Made by a program: the position numbers and the translations under genes. Shown here piece after piece: positions 1 through 7,605 of a DNA stretch of 16,723 bases. Positions within the stretch are counted from its first letter, which is position 1. The number at the start of each line of letters is the position of its first letter. The stretch lies in the NCBI GenBank assembly GCA_947379975.1, contig CANCPF010000033.1:1-16723 (forward strand), written 5' to 3'. Source of the stretch: Methylophilaceae bacterium. GTDB lineage: Bacteria; Pseudomonadota; Gammaproteobacteria; Burkholderiales; Methylophilaceae. Below the pieces are notes generated by a model. The model was given only the letters and a program-made list of their open reading frames with translations. It ran no database searches and was not told the DNA's origin.

Positions 1-24
1 AAAGTTTCCCCTGGTTCCACCTTG

Positions 25-56
25 GCCCCTGTTGTTTTTAGCAGGGGCATTTTTTT
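25..56 (+). terminator. Rho-independent terminator of an upstream gene outside the window
   Basis: A 7-base stem (GCCCCTG at 25-31, CAGGGGC at 42-48) with a 10-base loop is followed by ATTTTTTT. The orientation fits transcription coming in on the plus strand from a gene or RNA ending before position 25. What that gene is cannot be told from the first 24 bases. Confidence 0.8.
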
Positions 57-114
57 GCTTGTGTCATTGATTATTGCAGATTTTAGCTAGATGAGAAGTC
101 ATTCAAGCGCAAAC

Positions 115-148
115 AAAAAAGCCGATGGTATTTAACCATCGGCTTTTT
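115..148 (-). terminator. Terminator of hemN, probably bidirectional
   Basis: A perfect 9-base stem (GCCGATGGT 121-129, ACCATCGGC 135-143) with a 5-base loop is flanked by AAAAAA on the left and TTTTT on the right, so it has a U-tract in both directions. It lies 22 bases past the hemN stop on the minus strand and may also back up the terminator at 25-56. Confidence 0.85.
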
Positions 149-165
149 AGATTCACAGCGTGAAG

Positions 166-1593
166 TTAGATAATTTTAGAAAAACGCGCTCTATTGCGGT
201 CTGTTTGCAGGTAGCGATCAAACAACATAGCCACCGCACGGACAAAGAACCAGCCTGTGTCTGTGACTTGTATGCCGCTATCTTCTAGCACGACCATGCC
301 AGTGCCTTCTAAGGCTTTTAAGGCCTCCAGTTCGTTGGCAAAGTAAGTTTTAAAATCAATCAAATAAGCCAAGTTAATTGATTCATATTGCAGTTCGCCT
401 TGGCACATTAGCGCCATAATTACGGCACGGCGCACTAAGTCATCACGCGTTAATGCGAGGCCACGCACCACTGGAAAACGGCCTTGGTTTAAGTAATCGT
501 AATATTCTTCTATGGTTTTAGCATTTTGGCTATAAGTAGCACCGACGCGGCCTATGGCTGAGACGCCCAAGCTAATTAAATCACAATCTGGTTGTGTGCT
601 ATAGCCCTGAAAATTACGATGTAAGCGGCCTTGGCGCTTGGCAATGGCTAATGCATCGTCTGGTAGTGCAAAGTGATCCATGCCCACATAGACATAACCA
701 GCTTCTAAAAACGCAGATAAAGCATCGGCCAGCATGGCTATTTTAGCTGGCGCTGCTGGCAATTCGTATTCACTAATGCGTCGTTGTGGTTTAAAGCGTT
801 CAGGCAAATGCGCATAGGCGTAAAGTGCGATTCTGTCTGGTCTTAGTTCAACTATCTGCGCTAATGTGCGAGAAAATGACTCTGGCGTTTGCTTAGGCAA
901 ACCGTAGATTAAGTCTACATTGACTGATTCAAATTTTAGGCGTCGTGCAGTTTCAACCAAAGAAAAAACTTGTTCAGCTGGCTGAATTCTATGCACCGCT
1001 TTTTGCACTTCTTCGTCAAAATCTTGCACGCCAAAACTTAAGCGATTAAATCCTAGTGCAGATAAATGCGCTAAGCGTTTATCGTTGACCGTGCGCGGGT
1101 CTACTTCAATGGAATATTCACCGCCCGGTGCCAACACAAAACTACGTTTAATCATGGACATGAGTTCTGATAATTCATCATCCGAGAAAAATGTCGGCGA
1201 GCCGCCACCTAAATGCAGCTGAGAAATAGTTTGTCCAACACCCAAATGTGCAACATGCAAATCAATTTCGCGGCTGAGATAGCCTAAATATTCTGCACTG
1301 CGCTCATGGTGTTTGGTTACAATTTTATTGCAGGCGCAAAAAAAGCATAGCGATTCACAAAATGGAATATGTACATAAATAGATAAAGGCAACGCCATGC
1401 CGCCAACACGCCGTTGCGCCAAGGCTTGCTTATAAGATTCTTCCGTAAACGCTTCGACAAAGCGATCTGCGGTAGGGTAGGAGGTATAGCGCGGCCCTGA
1501 CACATCAAACTTCTGCAACATTTCAGTTGTTACGCCAGGCATAATAAACTTGGTGCTGTCGTTTGTGTTTATTGCAGTGGTAATGGCAGACAT
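166..1593 (-). CDS. hemN: Oxygen-independent coproporphyrinogen III oxidase HemN
   Basis: Radical SAM enzyme of 475 residues that decarboxylates coproporphyrinogen III to protoporphyrinogen IX without oxygen, in the cytoplasm. The cluster motif is in VHIPFCESLCFFCACNK, with C79, C83 and C86 as the CX3CX2C ligands and C88 as the extra conserved cysteine typical of true HemN (absent from HemW-type paralogues). LHLGGGSPTF (about 127-135) is the SAM-binding glycine stretch, and the N-terminal PRYTSYPTADRF is also HemN-typical. The length is normal for the family (about 455-475). The ATG at 1593 has an AGGAG ribosome site at 1600-1604. It is transcribed divergently from fnr, and the FNR palindrome at 1646-1659 suggests induction at low oxygen, which suits haem supply for the cbb3 oxidase encoded nearby. 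Confidence 0.96.
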   Translation of the reverse strand: MSAITTAINTNDSTKFIMPGVTTEMLQKFDVSGPRYTSYPTADRFVEAFTEESYKQALAQRRVGGMALPLSIYVHIPFCESLCFFCACNKIVTKHHERSAEYLGYLSREIDLHVAHLGVGQTISQLHLGGGSPTFFSDDELSELMSMIKRSFVLAPGGEYSIEVDPRTVNDKRLAHLSALGFNRLSFGVQDFDEEVQKAVHRIQPAEQVFSLVETARRLKFESVNVDLIYGLPKQTPESFSRTLAQIVELRPDRIALYAYAHLPERFKPQRRISEYELPAAPAKIAMLADALSAFLEAGYVYVGMDHFALPDDALAIAKRQGRLHRNFQGYSTQPDCDLISLGVSAIGRVGATYSQNAKTIEEYYDYLNQGRFPVVRGLALTRDDLVRRAVIMALMCQGELQYESINLAYLIDFKTYFANELEALKALEGTGMVVLEDSGIQVTDTGWFFVRAVAMLFDRYLQTDRNRARFSKII

Positions 1594-1645
1594 TTCTTGC
1601 TCCTATAATAGGCGTTTACTTTGACAGTTTTGCTACAAAAAATCT

Positions 1646-1659
1646 TTGACACATGTCAA
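1646..1659 (-). promoter_or_regulatory. FNR/Anr-type box upstream of hemN
   Basis: TTGACACATGTCAA is a perfect 14-base palindrome of the FNR/Anr/FixK form TTGAC-N4-GTCAA. Its near edge is 52 bases from the hemN ATG. If it acts as a class II activator site centred near -41.5, transcription would start near 1611, leaving a short leader that still holds the AGGAG site. The -10 at that spacing is weak. It lies 166 bases from fnr, so it could also feed back on fnr. Confidence 0.8.
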
Positions 1660-1760
1660 TAGATTGCTAAGTGCGTGCGCCTATATCATTTTTAGCCGGT
1701 ATCTACCAAAGTAACAACATTTGAAATGCCAAATTTTGTCACAAAAATTTATAAAAAATG

Positions 1761-1788
1761 TTGCTTAAGCTAGCTACAATAGTATTAA
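1761..1788 (+). promoter_or_regulatory. Possible sigma-70 promoter of fnr
   Basis: TTGCTT (1761-1766) and TATTAA (1783-1788) are separated by 16 bases, in an AT-rich stretch 38-65 bases ahead of the fnr ATG. Both hexamers match the consensus only partly, so this is a guess from position and composition. Confidence 0.25.
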
Positions 1789-1825
1789 AGCGGTATCCTT
1801 AACGATAACTAAAAAATTAAATAAT

Positions 1826-2557
1826 ATGAAACCTGAAACAATTACTGAAACCATTAAAGTTGCTTGTTCAAGTTGTAACTTACGTGAGCTTTGCATGCCT
1901 ATTGGTTTTACCTCTGACGATATGCAAAAGCTGGATAGCGTAGTGGCTACCCGCCGACGTATCAAACAGGGCGACAATTTGTTCAGTAATGGCGATTCTT
2001 TTACCTCTTTATTTGCTATTCGTACTGGTTTCTTTAAAACCTGTGTTTCTGCTGCAGATGGTCGTGAGCAAGTGACTGGTTTTCAAATGGCTGGTGAAAT
2101 TATTGGCTTAGATGGCATTGTCAGCGATTATCATAGTTGTAATGCGGTTGCGCTTGAAGACGCTGAAGTCTGCGTGATGCCATTTGCTAATGTAGAAGAT
2201 TTGTCGCGTGAGTTTCCTCAATTGCAGCGCCATGTGCATAAAATTATGAGTCGTGAAATTGTCCGTGAAAATAGCGTGATGATGTTGCTGGGTAATATGC
2301 GTGCAGAAGAGCGGCTTGCGGCATTTTTACTTAATTTAGTGCAGCGCCTTCATGCACGCGGATTTTCTCAGTCGGAGTTAACGCTCAGAATGTCACGTGA
2401 AGAAATTGGTAGTTATCTCGGCATGAAGCTTGAAACCGTCAGCCGCGCTTTTTCAAAATTTAGTGACGAAGGCATCATCGAAGTAAAACAGCGCTATGTG
2501 CGGATAATTGAACCTGATGCTCTAAAAAAGATTTTCAATCCAGAAACATGCACTTAG
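1826..2557 (+). CDS. fnr: FNR/Anr-family oxygen-sensing transcription regulator
   Basis: CRP/FNR-superfamily regulator, 243 residues. It carries the N-terminal cysteines C14, C17 and C23 (CX2CX5C, same spacing as E. coli FNR C20/C23/C29) plus C116, which matches C122. This predicts an oxygen-labile [4Fe-4S] cluster and dimerisation in the absence of oxygen. Residues about 40-130 form the cyclic-nucleotide-like beta-barrel, about 135-160 the dimer helix, and about 187-225 the winged helix-turn-helix. The recognition helix in KLETVSRAFSKF has E203, S206 and R207, the residues that read TTGA half-sites in FNR. No strong Shine-Dalgarno precedes the ATG, but later starts would remove the cluster cysteines. 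Two palindromic FNR boxes in this window (upstream of hemN and ccoN) are its likely targets. Confidence 0.95.
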   Translation: MKPETITETIKVACSSCNLRELCMPIGFTSDDMQKLDSVVATRRRIKQGDNLFSNGDSFTSLFAIRTGFFKTCVSAADGREQVTGFQMAGEIIGLDGIVSDYHSCNAVALEDAEVCVMPFANVEDLSREFPQLQRHVHKIMSREIVRENSVMMLLGNMRAEERLAAFLLNLVQRLHARGFSQSELTLRMSREEIGSYLGMKLETVSRAFSKFSDEGIIEVKQRYVRIIEPDALKKIFNPETCT

Positions 2558-2616
2558 CGATTTATTAGTCGTGTAATGTTAGTTTTAAGTTGCACTGCAA
2601 TGAATGTCTGCTCCAC

Positions 2617-3528
2617 ATGACTTTACAAAACTTCCTCACTGTTTCCGATCACAATCGCGATGTTAGCGGCATGAAATACGTCTACCCAGTGGTTTCTAGG
2701 CGGGCTGGTGGCGTTTCAATCGGCATTAATCTCAATATCAATAATGCTTGTAATTGGCGCTGCTTATATTGCCAAGTGCCCAATCTTACACGCGGCACGC
2801 CACCACCCATCGCTCTCGACGTGTTAGAAGCTGAATTAAGAGATTTTTTGACCTACGCGCTACATGGCGACTTTATGCTGCGATATGTCGCCGAAGGTGA
2901 TCGGCATCTGCAAGATGTTGCATTCTCTGGCAATGGCGAACCTACTAGCGCTAAGGAGTTTCCTGAAGTGCTGGTTTTGGTTGAAAAAGTACTGCGAGAA
3001 TTTAACTTGATAGGTGATAGTCATCTATCTCCTGATACTAATTTAGCCCATGATGCGAGTCGCGTAAATCAAACTAGCCCGATCAAAGTGCGCTTGATTA
3101 CGAATGGCAGTCTCATGGATAGGCCATCCGTGCTGAAGAGTATTCGCCATTTAGCCAAATGCAATGGTGAAGTCTGGTTTAAGTTGGATGCAGGCACAAA
3201 AGCCGGTATTGCACGTATTAACGACGTAAACATCAATCCGCAAACTCATCTAGCACGGCTTAAACAATGTGCTGAATTATGCCCAACATTTATACAAACC
3301 TGTATGTTTGCACTGGATGGAGAGCCGCCACATGAAGATGATATCGTTGCTTATCTAGAACTAATCGCTCAGGTGCAACAGCAAGTGCAAGGTGTGCATT
3401 TATATGGATTAGCGCGACCGTCTTATCAGGTAGAAGCCCCAAGATTGAGTCGATTATCGCCAGATTGGCTGGAAGCTGTAGCGCAACGTATACGGCAATT
3501 GGGTTTCACCGTTTACGTCAGCCCTTAA
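2617..3528 (+). CDS. Radical SAM protein, COG0731-like (wyosine-synthase-like Fe-S oxidoreductase)
   Basis: Radical SAM enzyme of unknown substrate, 303 residues from the ATG at 2617. An in-frame TTG at 2590 would give 312 residues; neither start has a clear ribosome site. The CX3CX2C cluster motif lies in NNACNWRCLYCQ (C45, C49, C52 from the ATG). Further radical SAM core strands follow: AFSGNGEPT (the GGEP-like SAM motif), VRLITNGS and VWFKLDAG. A second cysteine group, CAELCPTFIQTC (about 218-229), might hold an auxiliary cluster or substrate, but this is speculative. The overall pattern resembles COG0731 proteins, which include archaeal Taw1-like tRNA enzymes; a tRNA role is not implied. 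It sits 59 bases after fnr on the same strand and may be co-transcribed. Its stop codon overlaps that of the convergent ubiquinone hydroxylase gene. Confidence 0.85.
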   Translation: MTLQNFLTVSDHNRDVSGMKYVYPVVSRRAGGVSIGINLNINNACNWRCLYCQVPNLTRGTPPPIALDVLEAELRDFLTYALHGDFMLRYVAEGDRHLQDVAFSGNGEPTSAKEFPEVLVLVEKVLREFNLIGDSHLSPDTNLAHDASRVNQTSPIKVRLITNGSLMDRPSVLKSIRHLAKCNGEVWFKLDAGTKAGIARINDVNINPQTHLARLKQCAELCPTFIQTCMFALDGEPPHEDDIVAYLELIAQVQQQVQGVHLYGLARPSYQVEAPRLSRLSPDWLEAVAQRIRQLGFTVYVSP

Positions 3529-4778
3529 TGCGCGTCTGCTAAAAATCTTGCGACTGCGCGCTTAAACGGAGCAATTCGGTTGCCTATTCTGATGGCGCTT
3601 GCCCGTAAAAATTTGGCTGGCGGACTATCGCTAGCGTAAATTTTTGCAATAGCGTGCGTAGCCAAAAATAAGGGTCTAGTGTTACGGCGATGGGTTTTTT
3701 CGTAGCGCAATAGCAGGCTGGCACTGCCAATATCATTGCCTGCCGCTACAGCGGCTTTTATTTCAGCCGATAAGCTTGCCAAGCCGGTTAAGCCAAAATT
3801 AAAGCCATGCGCGGTGACTGGATGCATGCCAACGGCTGCGTCGCCGATTAATGCAAACCGCTGCCCAATCAAACGTTTTGCATATACGGTGACTAAGGGG
3901 TAAGTGTGGCGGGTAGAGCTTAATCGCATGACGCCTAGTCTTTGTTTGAAGCGCGCTGACACCTCATGATTAAAATCATCTTCGCTTAGTGTCATTAACT
4001 GGTTCATTTCGTCTGGCGGTAGCGTGATCACCACCGATGAACGTAAACCATTCATGGGTAACAGCGCTAAAGTCTGGCCGTAATCGAACCATTCCCATGC
4101 CGTATGTTCATGCGAAATAGGGTGGTCCATTACGCAGACCATCATGGTTTTGCCAAAATCATGTATATCCGCGGCTATGCCCATGGCGCGCCGTGTTTCT
4201 GAAAACCGGCTATCCGCCGCAATGACTAACTTGGCATTAATAATTTCGCCGTCGGCTAGCGTTATTTGCGCTTGGTTTGCATCGGTTTGAATATTTAATA
4301 CTTGCGCTTCTGTTCTGAGCGTAATCGTAGGCGAGTACTTTAATGCGGCATAAGCTGCTTTGCGAATAAGGTGATTGGCTAGCAGGTAGCCGAGTTCGCT
4401 ATGCTGGGTATCGGCGAGGGCTGTATTTTTAGATGCTGTATTTTCTGACGCTGTAATTTCAGAACGTGTATTTCTAGCGCGTATATTTTCAGGGCCGATA
4501 TTTAACGATAAAAGCGAAGAGCCATTGAATACCCGCGCGTCTCGCAGAGCAGAAATGGCTTGCGGGTCGATACGCTCCCACAAGCCAAGCTGACGCATTA
4601 ATTGTGCAGAATGGTGCGTAAGGGCAATTTCGCGACCATCAAAAGCCGGTTCAGCTAAGGCTGCTTCAGTTTGACGTTCGATAACGGTGATTTTTAAGCG
4701 AGTGTCAGCCAATGCTTTAGCAAAGCATAAGCCTGTGGGCCCAGCGCCTATGATTGCAATATCAATATTGGTTGGCAT
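3525..4778 (-). CDS. ubiM: FAD-dependent ubiquinone biosynthesis hydroxylase, UbiH/UbiM-like
   Basis: Flavoprotein monooxygenase of the UbiH/UbiF/COQ6 family, 417 residues, predicted to hydroxylate the benzoquinone ring of ubiquinone precursors using O2 and NAD(P)H. It has the N-terminal FAD-binding GAGPTG (11-16), an ERQ at the end of the second strand (about 34-36), the DGREIALTHHS segment (47-57), and the second FAD motif GDAAVGMHPVTAHGFNFG (312-329). HPVTAHGFNFG rather than the HPxAGQGxNxG of UbiH/UbiF points to the UbiM subgroup; this assignment is from memory of the family and is moderate. Residues about 96-123 form a degenerate 5-residue repeat encoded by a 15-base tandem repeat. It begins 24 bases after ccoG and is probably the last gene of the cco operon. 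There is no obvious ribosome site before the ATG. Confidence 0.75.
   Translation of the reverse strand: MPTNIDIAIIGAGPTGLCFAKALADTRLKITVIERQTEAALAEPAFDGREIALTHHSAQLMRQLGLWERIDPQAISALRDARVFNGSSLLSLNIGPENIRARNTRSEITASENTASKNTALADTQHSELGYLLANHLIRKAAYAALKYSPTITLRTEAQVLNIQTDANQAQITLADGEIINAKLVIAADSRFSETRRAMGIAADIHDFGKTMMVCVMDHPISHEHTAWEWFDYGQTLALLPMNGLRSSVVITLPPDEMNQLMTLSEDDFNHEVSARFKQRLGVMRLSSTRHTYPLVTVYAKRLIGQRFALIGDAAVGMHPVTAHGFNFGLTGLASLSAEIKAAVAAGNDIGSASLLLRYEKTHRRNTRPLFLATHAIAKIYASDSPPAKFLRASAIRIGNRIAPFKRAVARFLADAH
4421..4495 (-). repeat. 15-base tandem repeat (5 copies) inside the ubiM-like gene
   Basis: Five consecutive 15-base units start at 4421, 4436, 4451, 4466 and 4481, for example CTGTATTTTTAGATG, CTGTATTTTCTGACG and CTGTAATTTCAGAAC. 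They keep the reading frame and encode 5-residue units (PENI, RARNT, RSEIT, ASENT, ASKNT), an apparently expanded surface loop between the first FAD motifs and the substrate domain. Confidence 0.8.
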
Positions 4779-4802
4779 GATTTTGCTTAATTAAGCTTAG
4801 GT

Positions 4803-6287
4803 TTATCTAGGCACCAAAAACACTGATTTTTCAGTCACTATTTCTTTACTTTCAACCGCTTCAATTTGAAACTCGATTTTATGTGAGCCGGTCTCGAGCG
4901 TGCCATCAGGTATTTTCAAATCCACAATCAGCCAACGCGATTCAGCAGGTTTCACCATAATGGTTTTACTATGCGACTCATGTTCAGTTTCTTCGTCCTC
5001 AGTCACGGATTCAGACTCAATTTCCAAGTCTTTAACACCACTCACGCTGAGCTTGTAGTGCTGAACAGACTCCGTACCATTCATAATCTGCAGACGATAG
5101 ACATTTTCTAACTTGCCATCATCCGTTAAGCGTGCCATCACACCGCGGTCACGCACAACGTCGACCCTGAAATGTGTTCTCAACCATAAGCTAGTCATTA
5201 AAGCGATAATGATTAAGCCTAAAATTGAAGCGTAGATCAAAACGCGTGGGCGTAAAATACGTTGCACCATTTGCTTGTGCGACCACTTATTAGTAATTGC
5301 ATGTTGCGTAGAGTATTTAACTAAACCACGCTCATAACCCATCTTATCCATCACCGTGTCGCATACATCAGCACATGCACCGCAACCAATACACTCGTAT
5401 TGCAGACCTTTGCGAATATCAATACCAGTTGGACAAACTTGCACACATAAGCTGCAATCAATACATGCGCCTAATGGTTTTGCGTTAGCACTCACGTCCG
5501 CTTTGCGTGATCGTCCACCACGCGGTTCGCCACGTTCTTCATCGTAAGTCACAATAAGTGTATCGTCATCAAACATCGCACTTTGAAAGCGCGCATAAGG
5601 ACACATATATTTACATACTTGCTCACGCATAAAACCAGCGTTGCCGTAGGTAGCGAAGCCGTAAAAACATATCCAGAATATTTCCCAAGGACCTAGGCTA
5701 AAGCTCAAAATAGAAGAAGCAAGCTCGCGTATCGGTGAGAAATAACCAACAAAGGTAAAGCCGGTAATTAGGGCAAACACAATCCAAACAAAATGCTTAG
5801 TGCCTTTTCTGACGAATTTTTTAGTGGACATCGTAGCCGCATCAAACTTCATACGGCTTGCGCGATCGCCTTCGATTTTTCTTTCTATCCAAAGAAAGAT
5901 TTCGGTGTAAACGGTTTGTGGACAAGTGTAACCACACCATAAGCGGCCAGCGATGGCGGTAAAGAGGAAGAGTGACAGCGCCGATATAATCAAAATCGCA
6001 GTCAAATAAATCAAATCTTGCGGGTATAGCACTAAGTTGAAAATATAAAAGCGCTTGGCTTCTAAATCAAACAATAATGCTTGGCGGTGCCCCCATTCTA
6101 ACCAAGGCACGCCGTAGAAAAATAGCTGGGTGAGCCAAATCATGACCCACCGCCATTTGGTAAAGAACCCTGAAACGCTACGCGGGTAAATCTTGTCTTG
6201 CGCTTCATAGAGTGAAATGACAATCTCGTTTAAGGGGATTGCTTTTTCATCTTTAGCCGCTGGTTTAGCGACGGGTTCTTTGTTCAT
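4803..6287 (-). CDS. ccoG: cbb3 oxidase assembly Fe-S protein CcoG
   Basis: Membrane-bound ferredoxin-like protein of 494 residues, normal for CcoG (also called RdxA/FixG), which reduces Cu(II) to Cu(I) for assembly of the cbb3 oxidase. Hydrophobic segments lie at about 46-62, 90-114, 165-185, 197-215 and 348-368. Cysteine motifs are WCGYTCPQT (C118, C122), CKYMCPY (C225, C229), CIDCSLCVQVCP (C275, C278, C281, C285) and CIGCGACADVC (C299, C302, C305, C309); the last two are classical [4Fe-4S] sites. A C-terminal periplasmic beta domain (about 370-494) matches the FixG C-terminal Ig-like domain. It follows ccoP by 77 bases on the minus strand. The upstream ribosome site is weak (GAAAG). ccoH, ccoI and ccoS do not follow it. 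Confidence 0.95.
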   Translation of the reverse strand: MNKEPVAKPAAKDEKAIPLNEIVISLYEAQDKIYPRSVSGFFTKWRWVMIWLTQLFFYGVPWLEWGHRQALLFDLEAKRFYIFNLVLYPQDLIYLTAILIISALSLFLFTAIAGRLWCGYTCPQTVYTEIFLWIERKIEGDRASRMKFDAATMSTKKFVRKGTKHFVWIVFALITGFTFVGYFSPIRELASSILSFSLGPWEIFWICFYGFATYGNAGFMREQVCKYMCPYARFQSAMFDDDTLIVTYDEERGEPRGGRSRKADVSANAKPLGACIDCSLCVQVCPTGIDIRKGLQYECIGCGACADVCDTVMDKMGYERGLVKYSTQHAITNKWSHKQMVQRILRPRVLIYASILGLIIIALMTSLWLRTHFRVDVVRDRGVMARLTDDGKLENVYRLQIMNGTESVQHYKLSVSGVKDLEIESESVTEDEETEHESHSKTIMVKPAESRWLIVDLKIPDGTLETGSHKIEFQIEAVESKEIVTEKSVFLVPR

Positions 6288-6364
6288 GCATTTAACTTTC
6301 TATAATTACCACTGATTTGTTAAGCTTAATTTTTTGCTAAAACCACTTACTGCCTAACAATAAA

Positions 6365-7276
6365 TTACTTGGCAGTCTTATTAGACAAGCCCCAAACGTA
6401 TGACGCTAACACGTGTATTTGTTCTGGAGAGAACTTACCGCCTTGTGCTGGCATTTGGTTAACTTTACCCTCGTTAATACGTTTGATAATAGCCGCTTCA
6501 CCAGCACCATGTAACCAAATATTATCAGTTAAGTTAGGTGAACCAATGTCAGTATTACCTTTACCTTCAGGGCCGTGGCATGCTGCACAAACTGCAAATT
6601 TTTCTTTGCCTAATGCTGCACGAGCCGCATCATGTTTGCTGTCAGATAAACTCAAGACATAGTTAGCTACGTTTTTAACATCATCTTCTGTGCCTACAGC
6701 AGCGGCCATAGGAGGCATCATACCAATACGGCCACCAGTGATAGTTTCTTGAATTTTTTCAGGGCTACCGCCATGCAACCAGTCATGGTCGGTCAAGTTA
6801 GGAAAGCCGCGACTACCTTTAGCATCTGAACCGTGACACTGCGAACAATTATTCATAAATAAGCGTTCACCAATAGCTTTAGCCTCTTTATTGTTAGCCA
6901 GTTCTTCGGTAGGCATGGCAGCAAATTTTGAATAAAGTGGCTCCAAAGCTTTGTTAGCATCAGCCATTTCTTGATCATATTGCTTGTTTTGCGTCCAACC
7001 AAGTTTACCTGCGTAACTACCTAAGCCTGGGTAAGCTGCTAAGTAGAAAAGGGCGAAGATAATCGTTAGGATGAACATCCAAACCCACCAGCGTGGTAGA
7101 GGGTTGTTCATTTCACGTAAATCTTCATCCCAAACATGGCCGCTAGTATTGTCGCCATTTGGGTTTGCTATTTTTACTTTGCTTGTTAACCACAGCAACA
7201 AAGCGCAGCCAAAAATACCAAGCAAGGAGATGGCGGTGATGAACACTGGCCAAAAATTACTCGTAAAATCACTCAT
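6365..7276 (-). CDS. ccoP: cbb3 oxidase dihaem cytochrome c subunit CcoP
   Basis: Dihaem cytochrome c subunit that passes electrons towards CcoO and the CcoN active site. It has 303 residues. The N-terminal CcoP domain includes the signature HVWDEDLREMNNPLPRWW (about 47-64). Two membrane helices lie at about 9-31 and 63-84, the two-helix form of CcoP rather than the one-helix form. Haem-binding motifs are CSQCH (144-148) and CAACH (230-234), with candidate methionine ligands in GMMPPM (186-190) and NQMPAQ (about 275). The ATG at 7276 has an AAGGA site at 7284-7288. It is the fourth gene of the operon, separated from ccoQ by an unusually AT-rich 137-base spacer. Confidence 0.97.
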   Translation of the reverse strand: MSDFTSNFWPVFITAISLLGIFGCALLLWLTSKVKIANPNGDNTSGHVWDEDLREMNNPLPRWWVWMFILTIIFALFYLAAYPGLGSYAGKLGWTQNKQYDQEMADANKALEPLYSKFAAMPTEELANNKEAKAIGERLFMNNCSQCHGSDAKGSRGFPNLTDHDWLHGGSPEKIQETITGGRIGMMPPMAAAVGTEDDVKNVANYVLSLSDSKHDAARAALGKEKFAVCAACHGPEGKGNTDIGSPNLTDNIWLHGAGEAAIIKRINEGKVNQMPAQGGKFSPEQIHVLASYVWGLSNKTAK

Positions 7277-7413
7277 TTTATTTTCCTTATGTTTTCAAAC
7301 TTTAAGACTTCATATTTCAAGACTGCTGACTTTAATGCTTAAAATATGAGGCCTTAACTTTAAGTTTTTTAACTTTAGTGTTGCTTACCTTAGCTTTATC
7401 AGCTTTAGTTTAA
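7277..7413 (-). other. AT-rich ccoQ-ccoP spacer with imperfect repeats
   Basis: This 137-base gap is long for the operon (other gaps are 11-77 bases). It is full of short TTTAAG/CTTTAA and CTTTAG repeats, and holds an 8-base inverted repeat (TCATATTT 7310-7317, AAATATGA 7342-7349). No convincing gene is present. It could be an mRNA processing or stability segment that sets CcoP level separately, but that is inference. Confidence 0.35.
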
Positions 7414-7557
7414 TTAGCGTTCATCTTCTTTAAATGGCAGATTGGCGGCATCTTTAAAATCTGATGTGTTTCTATTCCGCCAAACCCAAACTAGAATGCC
7501 AATAAACATGATAAAACTAGCAACGGTAGTCATTATTCGGAGCGTATTAATATCCAT
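7414..7557 (-). CDS. ccoQ: cbb3 oxidase small subunit CcoQ
   Basis: A short gene of 47 codons. The translation begins MDINTLRIMTTVASF, has one hydrophobic membrane segment (about residues 8-26, ending VWVW), and a polar, charged tail ending PFKEDER. This is the usual CcoQ/FixQ layout: a single-helix protein of about 50-60 residues that stabilises the cbb3 complex. An AAGGA ribosome site at 7567-7571 is 9 bases from the ATG. Its place between ccoO and ccoP is the standard NOQP order. The sequence is short and poorly conserved, so identification rests on position, size and topology. Confidence 0.9.
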   Translation of the reverse strand: MDINTLRIMTTVASFIMFIGILVWVWRNRNTSDFKDAANLPFKEDER

Positions 7558-7605
7558 TTTTCGTCATCCTTCTTTGTGTCTTTAAATTAGTGTATTAAGT
7601 AATGA

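Noticed and set aside
1..60. Possible end of a tRNA or other structured RNA at the left edge
   Set aside because: The visible sequence shows only a terminator hairpin; no T-arm or CCA-type end is seen, and too little of the upstream gene is present.
2590..2616. TTG start for the radical SAM gene, adding HCNECLLH and two extra cysteines
   Set aside because: The ATG at 2617 is a more usual start and family members typically begin near that point; the extra cysteines are probably fortuitous. Kept as an alternative only.
7335..7410. Lysine-rich minus-strand frame (TKADKAKVSNTKVKKLKV) after ccoQ
   Set aside because: It is in a different frame from ccoQ, is separated by a stop, has no start with a ribosome site, and reflects the AT-rich repeat composition.
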